A stretch of DNA of 64,000 nucleotides from assembly GCF_018417635.1 (NCBI RefSeq), contig NZ_CP071007.1, positions 248,001-312,000 on the forward strand, read 5' to 3'. Source of the DNA: Pseudomonas sp. SORT22 (GTDB lineage Bacteria > Pseudomonadota > Gammaproteobacteria > Pseudomonadales > Pseudomonadaceae). The notes under the pieces were generated by a model. That model was given only the letters and a program-made list of their open reading frames with translations, made no database searches and was not told the DNA's origin. The position numbers and the translations under genes are program-made. This document shows, in pieces, positions 17,757-31,290 of this stretch; position 1 is the first letter of the stretch; each line of letters begins with the position of its first letter.

Positions 17757-19139
17757 ATGACGTCGGTCTCCCCGTGCGCCATCCCTCTCGATGAGATGGG
17801 CGAATTTCTCCAGGCCCACCCTGAGGTGCAATTTGTCGATCTGCTGATTGCAGACATGAACGGCGTGGTGCGTGGCAAGCGCATCGAGCGTGCAAGCCTG
17901 GTTAAAGTCTACGAAAAAGGCATCAACCTGCCGGCTTCGCTGTTTGCCCTGGACATCAACGGCTCGACCGTCGAAAGCACCGGCCTGGGCCTGGACATCG
18001 GCGATGCCGACCGCATCTGCTTCCCGATCCCCGGTACCTTGGCCTACGAGCCGTGGCAGAAGCGTCCGACCGCGCAATTGCTGATGACCATGCATGAACT
18101 GGACGGCACGCCATTCTTCGCCGACCCGCGGGAAGTGCTGCGCAGCGTGGTGGAGAAGTTCGATGCGCTGGGCCTGGATATTTGCGCGGCGTTTGAGCTT
18201 GAGTTCTACCTGATCGACCAGGACAACCTCAACGGCCGCCCGCAACCGCCGCGTTCGCCGATCTCCGGCAAGCGCCCGCAGTCGACCCAGGTGTACCTGA
18301 TCGACGATCTCGACGAATACGTCGATTGCCTGCAGGACATGCTTGAAGCCGCCAAGGAGCAGGGCATCCCGGCGGATGCGATCGTCAAGGAAAGCGCCCC
18401 GGCGCAGTTCGAGGTCAACCTGCACCACGTTGCCGACCCGATGAAGGCCTGCGACTACGCGGTGTTGCTCAAGCGCCTGATCAAGAACATCGCCTACGAC
18501 CATGAAATGGACTCCACTTTCATGGCCAAGCCCTATCCGGGCCAGGCCGGTAACGGCCTGCACGTGCATATCTCGTTGCTGGACAAAAAAACCGGCAAGA
18601 ACATCTTCACCAGCGAAGACCCCGAGCAAAGCGAAACCCTGCGCCACGCCATTGGTGGCGTGCTCGAGACCATGCCAGCGTCAATGGCCTTCCTGTGCCC
18701 GAACATCAACTCCTACCGGCGTTTCGGTGCTCAGTTCTACGTGCCCAACGCGCCGAGCTGGGGGCTGGACAACCGCACCGTAGCGGTCCGCGTGCCGACC
18801 GGCAGCAGCGATGCCGTGCGAATCGAGCACCGGGTTGCCGGCGCCGATGCCAACCCGTACTTGATGATGGCGGCCATTCTCGCCGGCATCCACCATGGCC
18901 TGACCAACCAGATCGAGCCGGGAGCGCCTATCGAGGGCAACTCCTACGAGCAGTTGGAGCAGAGCCTGCCGAACAACCTGCGCGATGCGCTGCGTGAGCT
19001 CGATGACAGTGAAGTGCTGAACAAGTACATCAGCCCCGACTACATCGATATTTTTGTCGCCTGCAAGGAAAGCGAGATGGCCGAGTTCGAGGTGTCGATT
19101 TCCGACCTCGAATACAACTGGTACCTGCACACGGTGTGA
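17757..19139 (+). CDS. puuA: Gamma-glutamylpolyamine synthetase (glutamine synthetase family)
   Basis: Protein of 460 residues related to GlnA. It ligates glutamate to putrescine or other polyamines using ATP, the first step of the gamma-glutamylated route. Catalytic-domain motifs include AAFELEFYL, GQAGNGLHVHISLLD and NSYRRFGAQF, with the RIEHRVAGADANPYL segment near residue 360. It is followed at 17 bases by an aldehyde dehydrogenase and then PuuD and a permease, which points to polyamine use rather than ammonia assimilation. P. aeruginosa has several such ligases (pau/spu); the exact polyamine is not determined. Confidence 0.88.
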   Translation: MTSVSPCAIPLDEMGEFLQAHPEVQFVDLLIADMNGVVRGKRIERASLVKVYEKGINLPASLFALDINGSTVESTGLGLDIGDADRICFPIPGTLAYEPWQKRPTAQLLMTMHELDGTPFFADPREVLRSVVEKFDALGLDICAAFELEFYLIDQDNLNGRPQPPRSPISGKRPQSTQVYLIDDLDEYVDCLQDMLEAAKEQGIPADAIVKESAPAQFEVNLHHVADPMKACDYAVLLKRLIKNIAYDHEMDSTFMAKPYPGQAGNGLHVHISLLDKKTGKNIFTSEDPEQSETLRHAIGGVLETMPASMAFLCPNINSYRRFGAQFYVPNAPSWGLDNRTVAVRVPTGSSDAVRIEHRVAGADANPYLMMAAILAGIHHGLTNQIEPGAPIEGNSYEQLEQSLPNNLRDALRELDDSEVLNKYISPDYIDIFVACKESEMAEFEVSISDLEYNWYLHTV

Positions 19140-19156
19140 CGCCGGAGAAAACAACA

Positions 19157-20650
19157 ATGACAACAGCACCACGCCAACACTGGGAACAGCTTTTCCAAGG
19201 CCTGAACATCGAAGGCCGCGCCTTCATCGACGGCCAGTACTGCGCCAGTGTGTCCGGTGAGACTTTCGAGTGTTCAAGCCCGGTCGACGGCCGCCAGCTG
19301 GCGCAGATCGCCAGCTGTGACAGCGCCGATGCCGAACGCGCGGTAGCTGCGGCCCGGCGCAGTTTCGACAGTGGCGTCTGGGCCAACCAGGCGCCGGCCC
19401 AGCGCAAGCGGGTGCTGATTGCCTTTGCAGATTTGCTTCTGGCCAATGCCGAAGAACTGGCATTGCTCGAGACCCTGGACATGGGCAAGCCGATTGCCGA
19501 TGCCCTGAGCATCGACATTCCGGCGGCGGCCAACGCCATCCGCTGGAACGCTGAAGCCATCGACAAGATTTACGACGAAGTTGCTGCGACCCCGTCCGAC
19601 CAGCTGGGTTTGGTCACCCGCTCGCCGGTCGGCGTGGTCGCGGCCATTGTTCCGTGGAACTTTCCACTGATGATGGCCTGCTGGAAACTCGGCCCGGCCC
19701 TGGCCACCGGTAACTCGGTGATCCTCAAGCCGTCCGAAAAATCGCCGCTGACCGCCATTCGTATCGCTCAACTGGCGATCGAAGCCGGTTTGCCGGCGGG
19801 TGTCCTCAACGTGCTGCCAGGTTACGGCCACACCGTCGGCAAGGCCCTGGCCCTGCACATGGACGTCGATACCCTGGTGTTCACCGGTTCCACCCGCATT
19901 GCCAAGCAGCTGATGGTCTACGCCGGCGAGTCGAACATGAAGCGCGTCTGGCTCGAAGCCGGTGGCAAGAGCCCGAATATCGTCTTCGCCGACGCCCCGG
20001 ACCTGCAGGCCGCCGCCGAAGCTGCGGCCAGCGCTATCGCCTTCAACCAGGGCGAAGTGTGCATTGCCGGTTCGCGCCTGTTGGTTGAACGCTCGATCAA
20101 GGACCAGTTCCTGCCGATGGTGGTCGAGGCCCTCAAGGCCTGGAAGCCCGGCCATGCGCTGGACCCGGACACCCGCGTCGGGGCCCTGGTCGACACCACC
20201 CAACTGGACACCGTGCTCGGTTACATCGAAGCCGGCAAGGCTGACGGTGCCACCCTGGTCACCGGTGGCGAGCGGGTGCTGGAAGACACCTGCGGTGTTT
20301 ACGTGCAGCCAGCGATCTTCGATGGCGTGACCAATGCCATGCGTATCGCCCGCGAAGAAATCTTCGGCCCGGTGCTGTCGGTGATCACCTTCGATAGCGC
20401 CGAACAAGCCATCGACATTGCCAACGACTCGCCCTTCGGCCTGGCGGCGGCGGTGTGGACCAGCAACATTTCCCGTGCCCACAACACCGCTCGCGCCCTG
20501 CGTGCTGGCAGTGTCTGGGTCAACCAGTACGACGGCGGCGACATGACCGCACCGTTTGGCGGCTTCAAGCAGTCGGGTAATGGCCGGGACAAATCGTTGC
20601 ACGCTTTCGACAAATACACCGAACTCAAGGCGACCTGGATCAAGCTGTAA
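19157..20650 (+). CDS. puuC: Aldehyde dehydrogenase for gamma-glutamyl-aminobutyraldehyde (PuuC-like)
   Basis: Protein of 497 residues oxidising the aldehyde made from gamma-glutamylputrescine to the acid. ALDH motifs: the PWNFPLMMACWKLGPALA segment, VFTGSTRIAKQ, LEAGGKSPNIVF, and the catalytic cysteine in FNQGEVCIAGSR. GGAG lies 10 bases before the ATG. It is strikingly similar, with the same length, to the protein encoded at 36574. Lies between puuA and puuD in one operon. Confidence 0.9.
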   Translation: MTTAPRQHWEQLFQGLNIEGRAFIDGQYCASVSGETFECSSPVDGRQLAQIASCDSADAERAVAAARRSFDSGVWANQAPAQRKRVLIAFADLLLANAEELALLETLDMGKPIADALSIDIPAAANAIRWNAEAIDKIYDEVAATPSDQLGLVTRSPVGVVAAIVPWNFPLMMACWKLGPALATGNSVILKPSEKSPLTAIRIAQLAIEAGLPAGVLNVLPGYGHTVGKALALHMDVDTLVFTGSTRIAKQLMVYAGESNMKRVWLEAGGKSPNIVFADAPDLQAAAEAAASAIAFNQGEVCIAGSRLLVERSIKDQFLPMVVEALKAWKPGHALDPDTRVGALVDTTQLDTVLGYIEAGKADGATLVTGGERVLEDTCGVYVQPAIFDGVTNAMRIAREEIFGPVLSVITFDSAEQAIDIANDSPFGLAAAVWTSNISRAHNTARALRAGSVWVNQYDGGDMTAPFGGFKQSGNGRDKSLHAFDKYTELKATWIKL

Positions 20651-20664
20651 GGGAGGGTGAACCC

Positions 20665-21444
20665 ATGCAAACTACCGCAGCAATGCCGCCATTGATTGGC
20701 GTTTCCGCTTGCCGCCAGCAACTGGGCAAGAACTCGTCGCACACCGTGGGCGACAAATATGTCGAGGCCGCAGGCTTTGCCGGGATCCCCCTGATCCTCC
20801 CGGCCAGGGCCGAGCCCAGCGACCCGCGCCGCGTACTGGAGCGGCTCGATGGCATTCTTTTTACCGGTTCGCCTTCAAATGTCGAGCCGCATCATTACAA
20901 TGGCGCCCCCAGCGTGGAAGGGACCCAGCACGACGTGTTTCGCGATCGACTGACCCTGCCGCTGCTGCAGGCGGCGATTGCCGACGGCGTGCCGGTGTTC
21001 TGCATCTGCCGTGGTTTCCAGGAACTCAACGTGGCCCTCGGTGGCACCCTGCACCAGCGGGTGCAGGAACTGCCGGGTTACCTGGATCATCGCGAGCCGC
21101 AGGACGCCCCGCTGGAAGAACAGTACAGCCCCCGTCACCTGGTCACTGTCCAGCCCGGCGGGTTGTTCGAACGCCTGGGGATGGCGCACAGCTTCATGGT
21201 CAATTCGCTGCACAGCCAGGGTATCGATCGCCTGGCTGGCGGCTTGCGCGCCGAGGCATTGGCCCCCGACGGGCTGATCGAAGCGGTGTCGATGCAAGAC
21301 GCCCCGGGCTTTGTGGTCGGCGTGCAATGGCACCCCGAGTACCGTTTTGCCGACAACCCGGTCTCGCTGCGCCTGTTCCAGGCATTTCGTGAGGCATGCC
21401 TGACCCGTGCCATGGGCGAGCGGATCCGGGAGAAGATTCTATGA
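20665..21444 (+). CDS. puuD: Gamma-glutamyl-gamma-aminobutyrate hydrolase
   Basis: Class I glutamine amidotransferase-like hydrolase of 259 residues that releases GABA and glutamate. The nucleophile is in VFCICRGFQELNVALGG, and the His/Glu pair is in VGVQWHPEYRF. A GGGAGGGTGA ribosome site precedes the ATG. Third gene of the polyamine operon. Confidence 0.92.
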   Translation: MQTTAAMPPLIGVSACRQQLGKNSSHTVGDKYVEAAGFAGIPLILPARAEPSDPRRVLERLDGILFTGSPSNVEPHHYNGAPSVEGTQHDVFRDRLTLPLLQAAIADGVPVFCICRGFQELNVALGGTLHQRVQELPGYLDHREPQDAPLEEQYSPRHLVTVQPGGLFERLGMAHSFMVNSLHSQGIDRLAGGLRAEALAPDGLIEAVSMQDAPGFVVGVQWHPEYRFADNPVSLRLFQAFREACLTRAMGERIREKIL

Positions 21445-21556
21445 GGTCAGCCGGTTGATCCGGGCTTGAAGTACCACGCAACAGGTTTCAATGAGTGAAA
21501 GCGGACACCCCGCGGGGCGTCCTGAAAAACAATACCAATATTGGCGGCAACTACTC

Positions 21557-23077
21557 ATGAGTGAACACAAAGCAGGCCTGTCCCCAGGTGAGGGCGGGCG
21601 ATCCAAGGGGCTGGCCAAGGGCCGGCTCGGACTGCTGGCCAGCATCGTGCTGGGCATTTCCACCATCGCTCCGGTCTACACCCTGACTGGTGCGTTGGGC
21701 CCGACCGTGCGTGAAGTCGGGGCTCATCTGCCGGCGGTATTCATCGTTGGCTTCCTGCCGATGCTGCTGGTGGCCCTGGGTTACCGCGAACTGAATGCGG
21801 CCGAGCCGGACAGCGGTACTTCCTTTACCTGGTCGGCACGGGCGTTCGGCCCGATGATCGGCTGGATTGGCGGCTGGGGGCTGGTTACCGCAACCACCAT
21901 CGTGCTGTCCAACCTGGCCGGGGTGGCCGTCGACTTCTTCTATCTATTCCTTGGGCAGATCACCGGCAGCCACGAGGTGGCTGCGCTGAGCGACAACCTG
22001 TTGGTCAATGTCGTCACCTGTTGCGTGTTCATCGCCATGGCGGTGTGGATCTGCTGTCGCGGCATCGCCACGACCATGACCGTGCAGTACGGCCTGGTGG
22101 CCTTGCAGCTGGTGGTGCTGGTGGGCTTTGCCATGGCTGCGTTTGGCGAGTCGTCGGCGACGCCACCGCTGGCGTTCGACCTGGACTGGTTCAACCCCTT
22201 CGGCGTTGAGTCGTTCTCGGCCTTTACCGCCGGCCTGTCGCTGTCGATTTTCATTTTCTGGGGCTGGGACGTGTGCCTGAGCATCAGTGAAGAATCGGTC
22301 GGCAGCGGTGATACCCCTGGCCGTGCGGCGACCCTGACGGTGCTGCTGATTCTTGGCCTGTACCTGGTCACAGCAATCGCTACCCTGCAATTCGCCGGTA
22401 TCGGTGACATTGGCCTGGGCCTGAACAACCCGCGCATCCAGGAAAACGTCTTCGCTCACCTGGCCGGCCCGGTCATGGGGCCGCTGGCTATCCTGATGTC
22501 GATCGCGGTGCTGGCCAGCACTGCCGCCTCGCTGCAGTCCACTTTCGTATCGCCGGCGCGCACGTTGCTGGCCATGGGTTACTACGGCGCTGTGCCCGAG
22601 CGTTTCGCCAGCATCTGCCCGCGCTCGAAAACCCCGCGCTACGCCACCATCTGCGCCGGAATGGCGGCAGGTGTGTTCTACGTGACCATGCGTACCTTGA
22701 GCGAAAACGTCCTGGCAGACACCATCACCGCCCTGGGCATGATGATCTGCTTCTACTATTCGCTGACTGCCTATGCTTGCGTCTGGTACTTCCGCCACAG
22801 CCTGTTCGACAGCGTGCGGCATTTCCTGATGCGCGGCCTGTGCCCGCTGCTTGGCGGTGGCATCCTTTCGGTGATTTTCCTGCAGACAGCCATCGACAGC
22901 GCTTCGCCGTCGTTCGGCAGCGGTTCGCATGTGGGCGGGTTGGGCCTGGTGTTCGTGATCGCAATGATCATCACCGTACTCGGCCTGGTGCTGATGATGC
23001 TGTCGCGTCTGCGTGCGCCGGCGTTCTTCCTGGGCATGACCCTGCATCGTCACGCCACGGTCTCCAGCCGCCGCTAA
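21557..23077 (+). CDS. APC-family amino acid/polyamine permease
   Basis: Inner-membrane transporter of about 506 residues with some 12 hydrophobic segments. It begins near SIVLGISTIAPVYTLTGALG, the APC first-helix pattern. It follows puuD on the same strand and is the likely uptake protein for putrescine or a related amine (inference). Another in-frame ATG at 21491 would add 22 residues; MSEHKAG at 21557 is preferred, but neither ribosome site is strong. Confidence 0.85.
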   Translation: MSEHKAGLSPGEGGRSKGLAKGRLGLLASIVLGISTIAPVYTLTGALGPTVREVGAHLPAVFIVGFLPMLLVALGYRELNAAEPDSGTSFTWSARAFGPMIGWIGGWGLVTATTIVLSNLAGVAVDFFYLFLGQITGSHEVAALSDNLLVNVVTCCVFIAMAVWICCRGIATTMTVQYGLVALQLVVLVGFAMAAFGESSATPPLAFDLDWFNPFGVESFSAFTAGLSLSIFIFWGWDVCLSISEESVGSGDTPGRAATLTVLLILGLYLVTAIATLQFAGIGDIGLGLNNPRIQENVFAHLAGPVMGPLAILMSIAVLASTAASLQSTFVSPARTLLAMGYYGAVPERFASICPRSKTPRYATICAGMAAGVFYVTMRTLSENVLADTITALGMMICFYYSLTAYACVWYFRHSLFDSVRHFLMRGLCPLLGGGILSVIFLQTAIDSASPSFGSGSHVGGLGLVFVIAMIITVLGLVLMMLSRLRAPAFFLGMTLHRHATVSSRR

Positions 23078-23087
23078 GCGGCTGGAG
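23062..23087. terminator. Hairpin between the permease gene and gmk
   Basis: Perfect 10-base arms CTCCAGCCGC / GCGGCTGGAG with a 6-base loop that contains the permease stop codon. It lies between convergent genes and probably ends both transcripts, though no T run follows. Confidence 0.55.
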
Positions 23088-23098
23088 CGGCAGGTTGC

Positions 23099-24596
<1,498 letters not shown>

Positions 24597-24792
24597 GGGA
24601 AGTACCTCGCGCAAAAGATGAAGGAAAGCCAAGCGGCTGAAGGCGCAGGATTGTAGCGCAGTGCGGCGCTGGCTCCCAATCAACTGATGTTACAAACCCT
24701 CACGCGGTTCCCGGAAAAACCCGACCTGCGGCCCTGGGCCGTCTGTTTCGGGGCCTGCGACAATAGGCGTGTCCTCATCGCCCGGCGCGCTC

Positions 24793-24798
24793 TATAAT
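24793..24798 (+). promoter_or_regulatory. Sigma-70-type -10 element before rph
   Basis: A perfect TATAAT lies 35 bases before the rph start, in the yicC-rph intergenic region. No good -35 hexamer was found at 16-18 bases, so the promoter may be weak or assisted. Confidence 0.5.
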
Positions 24799-24833
24799 GC
24801 TGGGCAGATTCAAGTCCAGTACAGGTATCCCAA

Positions 24834-25556
24834 ATGAAACGTCCAAGTGGTCGCGCTGCCGATCAGCTCCGCTCGATCCGCATCACCCGCAACTACACCA
24901 AACACGCCGAGGGGTCAGTACTGGTCGAGTTCGGTGACACCAAAGTCATCTGTACCGTCAGTGTCGAGAACGGTGTCCCGCGCTTCCTCAAAGGCCAGGG
25001 CCAGGGCTGGCTGACGGCCGAATACGGCATGCTGCCGCGTTCTACCGGCGAGCGTAACCAGCGCGAAGCCAGCCGTGGCAAGCAAGGCGGTCGCACCCTC
25101 GAAATCCAGCGCCTGATTGGCCGCTCCCTGCGCGCTGCGCTGGACATGAGCAAGCTGGGCGACATCACCCTGTACGTCGACTGCGACGTGATTCAGGCCG
25201 ACGGCGGCACCCGCACCGCTTCGATCACCGGCGCCATGGTTGCCCTGGTTGATGCCCTGCGCGTGGTCAAGAAGCGCGGCGGCCTGAAGGGCGGTGACCC
25301 GCTCAAGCACATGATCGCAGCCGTCTCGGTAGGCATGTACCAGGGTGAGCCGGTGCTCGACCTGGACTACCTCGAAGACTCGGCAGCCGAGACCGACCTG
25401 AACGTGGTGATGACCAGCGCAGGCGGCTTTATCGAAGTACAAGGCACTGCCGAAGGCGCGCCATTCCAGCCGCAAGAGCTCAACGCCATGTTGGCACTGG
25501 CGCAAAAAGGCATGGTTGACCTGTTCGAACTGCAGCAGGCCTCGCTGGCTGACTGA
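24834..25556 (+). CDS. rph: Ribonuclease PH
   Basis: Phosphorolytic 3'-to-5' exoribonuclease of 240 residues, which trims tRNA 3' ends. [20 protein letters not shown] at the start and [27 protein letters not shown] are RNase PH signatures. Length is standard. Followed after 24 bases by a DUF4870 gene. Confidence 0.97.
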   Translation: MKRPSGRAADQLRSIRITRNYTKHAEGSVLVEFGDTKVICTVSVENGVPRFLKGQGQGWLTAEYGMLPRSTGERNQREASRGKQGGRTLEIQRLIGRSLRAALDMSKLGDITLYVDCDVIQADGGTRTASITGAMVALVDALRVVKKRGGLKGGDPLKHMIAAVSVGMYQGEPVLDLDYLEDSAAETDLNVVMTSAGGFIEVQGTAEGAPFQPQELNAMLALAQKGMVDLFELQQASLAD

Positions 25557-25580
25557 TACACCCAAGCCCAGGAGCAGAGC

Positions 25581-25949
25581 ATGACCGAGCAGCCCTTGCA
25601 GTTGCCCACTCCCAACGCCGAAGTCCGGCAATGGGCGATGTTCTGTCACCTGGCTGCCTTGCTCGGCCTGGTCTTCCCCTTCGGTAGCCTGTTGGGGCCG
25701 CTGGTGATGTGGATCTGGAAAAAGGACGTCGACCCGTTCGTCGATGCCCAGGGCAAGGAGGCACTGAACTTCCAGATCACAGTATTCATCGCCGGAATCA
25801 TCTGTGGGCTGCTGATGTTTGTCCTGATCGGCATCGTGCTGTTTGGCATGCTGATGATCGCCGTGCTGATCCTGACCATCATCGCCGGGGTCAAGGCCAA
25901 CGAAGGCCAGCCCTATCGCTACCCGCTGACCTGGCGGCCGATCAAATAA
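25581..25949 (+). CDS. DUF4870 family small membrane protein
   Basis: Protein of 122 residues with three hydrophobic segments and the family pattern: WAMFCHLAALLGLVFPFGSL, PLVMWIWKKD, GKEALNFQ, and a final PYRYPLTWRPI. AGGAG lies before the ATG. Likely co-transcribed with rph. The biochemical role of the family is not known. Confidence 0.88.
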   Translation: MTEQPLQLPTPNAEVRQWAMFCHLAALLGLVFPFGSLLGPLVMWIWKKDVDPFVDAQGKEALNFQITVFIAGIICGLLMFVLIGIVLFGMLMIAVLILTIIAGVKANEGQPYRYPLTWRPIK

Positions 25950-25968
25950 TGATCTGATAAAAGCTGAA

Positions 25969-26007
25969 GCCACAAAAAAACCGACATGAAGTCGGTTTTT
26001 TTGTGGC
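25969..26007. terminator. Bidirectional terminator between DUF4870 gene and crc
   Basis: Long stem GCCACAAAAAAACCGAC / GTCGGTTTTTTTGTGGC with a 5-base loop at most. Runs of A and T on both sides allow it to act in either direction. Confidence 0.93.
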
Positions 26008-26015
26008 TGCACGAC

Positions 26016-26795
26016 TTAGATGGTCAGCGTCCAGTCGTAATCCACGATCAGCGGCGCGTGCTGGGAGAAGCGCGGCTGGCGTGGCAGGCGTGCGCTGCGA
26101 ACAAAGCGGCGCAGGCCCGGGGTCAGCAGCTGGTAGTCGAAGCGCCAGCCCAGGTTGAGCATCTCGGCCTGCTCGTTGTCTGGCCACCAGCTGTACTGGT
26201 CGCCTTCACGGCTGACTTCGCGCAGGGCATCGACATAGCCCATGTTGCCGACAATCTCGTCCATCCAGGCGCGTTCCGGCGCCAGGAAGCCTGGAGACTG
26301 CTGGCCATCGCGCCAGTTCTTGACGTCGAGCTTCTGCTGCGCCACGTACAACGAGCCGCAATAGATGTACTCGCGACGCTTGCGCCGCTGCTTGTCCAGG
26401 TACTTGGCGAAGTCGTCCATCAACTTGAACTTCTGGTTCAAGTCTTCATCGCCGTTCATTCCCGAAGGTAGCAACAGGGTTGCAATACTTACCTTGTCGA
26501 AATCGGCCTGCAGGTAACGTCCGTAGCGGTCGGCTGTCTCGAAGCCCAGGCCGCTGATGACTGCCTTGGGCTGCAACCGCGAATAAAGTGCCACGCCGCC
26601 TTGGGCGGGAACTTCTGCGTCGCAGGCATAAAGGAAGTAGCCATCGAGCTGGAAAGCTGGGTCGTCGAGTTCAAAGGCCGAGGCGCGGGTATCCTGAAGG
26701 CAGATGACGTCAGCATTCTGGGCTTGTAGCCAGCTGAGCAAACCACGCTCAACGGCAGCCTGAATGCCATTAACGTTCACACTGATGATCCGCAT
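26016..26795 (-). CDS. crc: Catabolite repression control protein Crc
   Basis: Protein of 259 residues with the exonuclease III fold but no nuclease role. In Pseudomonas it works with Hfq to block translation of catabolic mRNAs. Catalytic positions of ExoIII are changed: LQD in place of the usual LQE, CGSLYV where GDxN is expected, and QHAPLIV where DH is expected. Its place between rph and pyrE matches Pseudomonas crc. The ATG at 26795 (MRIISVNVNGIQ) is preferred over one four codons upstream. Confidence 0.96.
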   Translation of the reverse strand: MRIISVNVNGIQAAVERGLLSWLQAQNADVICLQDTRASAFELDDPAFQLDGYFLYACDAEVPAQGGVALYSRLQPKAVISGLGFETADRYGRYLQADFDKVSIATLLLPSGMNGDEDLNQKFKLMDDFAKYLDKQRRKRREYIYCGSLYVAQQKLDVKNWRDGQQSPGFLAPERAWMDEIVGNMGYVDALREVSREGDQYSWWPDNEQAEMLNLGWRFDYQLLTPGLRRFVRSARLPRQPRFSQHAPLIVDYDWTLTI

Positions 26796-26875
26796 AAATG
26801 GCCCCAAAAATCTCGTGCGTGTATGATACCCGAGCTGTACTCAATTAGCTAAATCCGTGGTATCCGGGACTCTTC

Positions 26876-27517
26876 ATGCAGCCGTATCAGCGCGACTTCA
26901 TTCGTTTTGCCATCGACCGCGGGGTTCTGCGCTTCGGTGAGTTCACCCTCAAGTCCGGGCGCACCAGCCCGTACTTCTTCAACGCCGGCCTGTTCAACAG
27001 CGGTTCGGCCCTGGCTCAGCTCGGGCGTTTCTATGCTGCGGCAATCGTCGACAGCAAGATCCCGTTCGACGTGCTGTTCGGCCCGGCCTACAAGGGTATC
27101 CCCCTGGCGGCAGCCACTGCCGTGGCCCTGGCCGAGCACCATGACCTCGACCTGCCGTGGTGCTTCAACCGCAAAGAGGCCAAGGCCCACGGTGAAGGCG
27201 GCAGCCTGGTCGGCGCACCGCTGACCGGCGATGTGCTGATCATCGACGACGTGATCACTGCCGGTACCGCCATCCGCGAAGTCATGCAGATCATCCAGGG
27301 CCAGCAAGCCAAGGCTGCTGGCGTGTTGATCGCGCTGAACCGCCAGGAGCGCGGCAACGGCGAGCTGTCGGCGATCCAGGAAGTGGAGCGCGACTTCGGC
27401 ATTCCGGTGGTGAGCATCGTCTCGCTGACCCAGGTGCTGGAGTTCCTCGCCGACGACCCGGCGCTCAAGCAGCACTTGCCGGCCGTCGAGGCCTACCGGG
27501 CTCAGTACGGTATCTGA
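26876..27517 (+). CDS. pyrE: Orotate phosphoribosyltransferase
   Basis: Protein of 213 residues making OMP from orotate and PRPP. PRPP-binding motif is [16 protein letters not shown]; the [11 protein letters not shown] segment binds substrate. Divergent from crc with 80 bases between them, where a TATGAT element near 26821 may be part of a promoter. Confidence 0.97.
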   Translation: MQPYQRDFIRFAIDRGVLRFGEFTLKSGRTSPYFFNAGLFNSGSALAQLGRFYAAAIVDSKIPFDVLFGPAYKGIPLAAATAVALAEHHDLDLPWCFNRKEAKAHGEGGSLVGAPLTGDVLIIDDVITAGTAIREVMQIIQGQQAKAAGVLIALNRQERGNGELSAIQEVERDFGIPVVSIVSLTQVLEFLADDPALKQHLPAVEAYRAQYGI

Positions 27518-27524
27518 GGCAAAC

Positions 27525-27553
27525 AAAAAGGCGACCCGAGGGTCGCCTTTTTT
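27525..27553. terminator. Bidirectional terminator between pyrE and argB
   Basis: Stem AAAAAGGCGACCC / GGGTCGCCTTTTT with a 3-base loop, between convergent genes. Confidence 0.92.
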
Positions 27554-27558
27554 GTGCC

Positions 27559-29885
<2,327 letters not shown>

Positions 29886-30019
29886 GCTGGTCACCTGGGA
29901 AACTCCAATCTAAAAGGGTTGCTGAGAGCGTCAGCGGCAGCCACTGCGCGAGTCAATATGTCCGCCTTTGACGGCATTTTCGCGACAGAGTTCGCCGGTA
30001 AAGTCTGTTCTGTCTACAT

Positions 30020-30832
30020 TCAGCTGATGTTTACGGCCCCATTCTGGGAGCGTCTGGCGGTTAACCAAAAGCCGCCGAACAGGCCGGACAACGCTAGAAA
30101 GGCGGCGAGCAGCAGCCAGGGGTTGAACCTGTATGCCGAGGCGTTCTCGATCAAGGGGCCGGGCTGAAACCCCAAGGCCCAGGTGGCGTTGGCAGTGCCC
30201 AACTGGTGCAATGCCGGCGCCTGGCTGTGGCCGTGGTTGAAAAGCTCGATGGGTGGGTCGTTGAATACCAATTGTGTCAGTCGCATCTGACCAATCGTAC
30301 CCGCATCGCGCTGCAGTGGGTCAGTGAAGCGTGAGAGCGCGAATGTGAGCACCAGAATGGCCTGTACGGGGGCGTCAGCAGACTCACGCAGTGCGGTGAC
30401 GCTGAAAACCCGTTGCTGTCCAGCCTCAGGATAGGCTTCAAGGGCAGGTGGAACGCCGCGCTCGGCGCGCCGGACCATGTCGAGCACGGGCTCGCTCATG
30501 GGTGGGCTCGAGGCGGCCTGTCCAGGTTTGAGCAACTGTGCCGCCACCAGGCCGTCGAGGTGGGCGAATGCGCCAAGCAGCTTTTTTGGGTCAGGTGATT
30601 GAACCAATGCCAGTACCGCCGGGCTTCTCGCCAGGGCGTTCACTTCGTTGCTGACGGCAATGATCGAGGCGTCCAGGCGCGATACGAGTGCACCGGCCTG
30701 GGCGTAAGCCAGGTTGTTGCGGTGCTCACGCTGGCCAGTCAGTACTGCGGTGAACCAAGTCAGTAGTACGCCCGCAAGCAGGCCAGCCAGGGCTATCAAT
30801 AGCCCCGGCAGCACCTGCTGGAAGCGCCTCAA
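30020..30832 (-). CDS. Membrane protein with a periplasmic sensor-like domain, upstream of algC
   Basis: Protein of 270 residues with two membrane helices (about 8-30 and 240-258) flanking a roughly 200-residue periplasmic part that resembles cache/CHASE-like sensor regions in layout only. Its ATG overlaps the dut stop (ATGA), and it is followed by algC after 134 bases. In some pseudomonads an equivalent membrane part is, as I recall, annotated as an N-terminal extension of AlgC. Here a stop separates the two. Function unknown; the context suggests a link to polysaccharide precursor supply. Confidence 0.78.
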   Translation of the reverse strand: MRRFQQVLPGLLIALAGLLAGVLLTWFTAVLTGQREHRNNLAYAQAGALVSRLDASIIAVSNEVNALARSPAVLALVQSPDPKKLLGAFAHLDGLVAAQLLKPGQAASSPPMSEPVLDMVRRAERGVPPALEAYPEAGQQRVFSVTALRESADAPVQAILVLTFALSRFTDPLQRDAGTIGQMRLTQLVFNDPPIELFNHGHSQAPALHQLGTANATWALGFQPGPLIENASAYRFNPWLLLAAFLALSGLFGGFWLTARRSQNGAVNIS

Positions 30833-31284
30833 TGGCTACCGGAATGACCGAAGCCGCCAGCGCCACGCTGGCTTTCGTCGAAGGTTTCGACGATATCGAA
30901 GTGCGCCTGTACCACGGGTACCAGCACCAGCTGCGCAATGCGCTCGCCGATGGCGATGGTGAATGGGGTCTGGCCGCGGTTCCAGCACGAGACCATCAGC
31001 TCGCCCTGGTAGTCGGAGTCGATCAGGCCGACCAGGTTGCCGAGGACGATGCCATGTTTATGGCCAAGGCCCGAGCGCGGCAGGATCAGCGCCGCCAGGC
31101 CCGGATCGCCGATGTACACCGACAGGCCGGTAGGGATCAGCAGGGTCTGGCCTGGCTCGAGGACGGTGTCTTGCTTGAGCATGGCGCGCAGGTCAAGGCC
31201 GGCCGAACCCGGGGTGGCGTACTGCGGCAGCGGGAACTCGCTGCCGATGCGTGGATCGAGAATCTTGGCTTGTAGAGCGTGCAT
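30829..31284 (-). CDS. dut: dUTP diphosphatase
   Basis: Protein of 151 residues that removes dUTP and supplies dUMP. The five dUTPase motifs are visible, including [38 protein letters not shown] and a C-terminal [10 protein letters not shown]. Lies 6 bases after coaBC. Confidence 0.97.
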   Translation of the reverse strand: MHALQAKILDPRIGSEFPLPQYATPGSAGLDLRAMLKQDTVLEPGQTLLIPTGLSVYIGDPGLAALILPRSGLGHKHGIVLGNLVGLIDSDYQGELMVSCWNRGQTPFTIAIGERIAQLVLVPVVQAHFDIVETFDESQRGAGGFGHSGSH

Positions 31285-31290
31285 GCGAAA

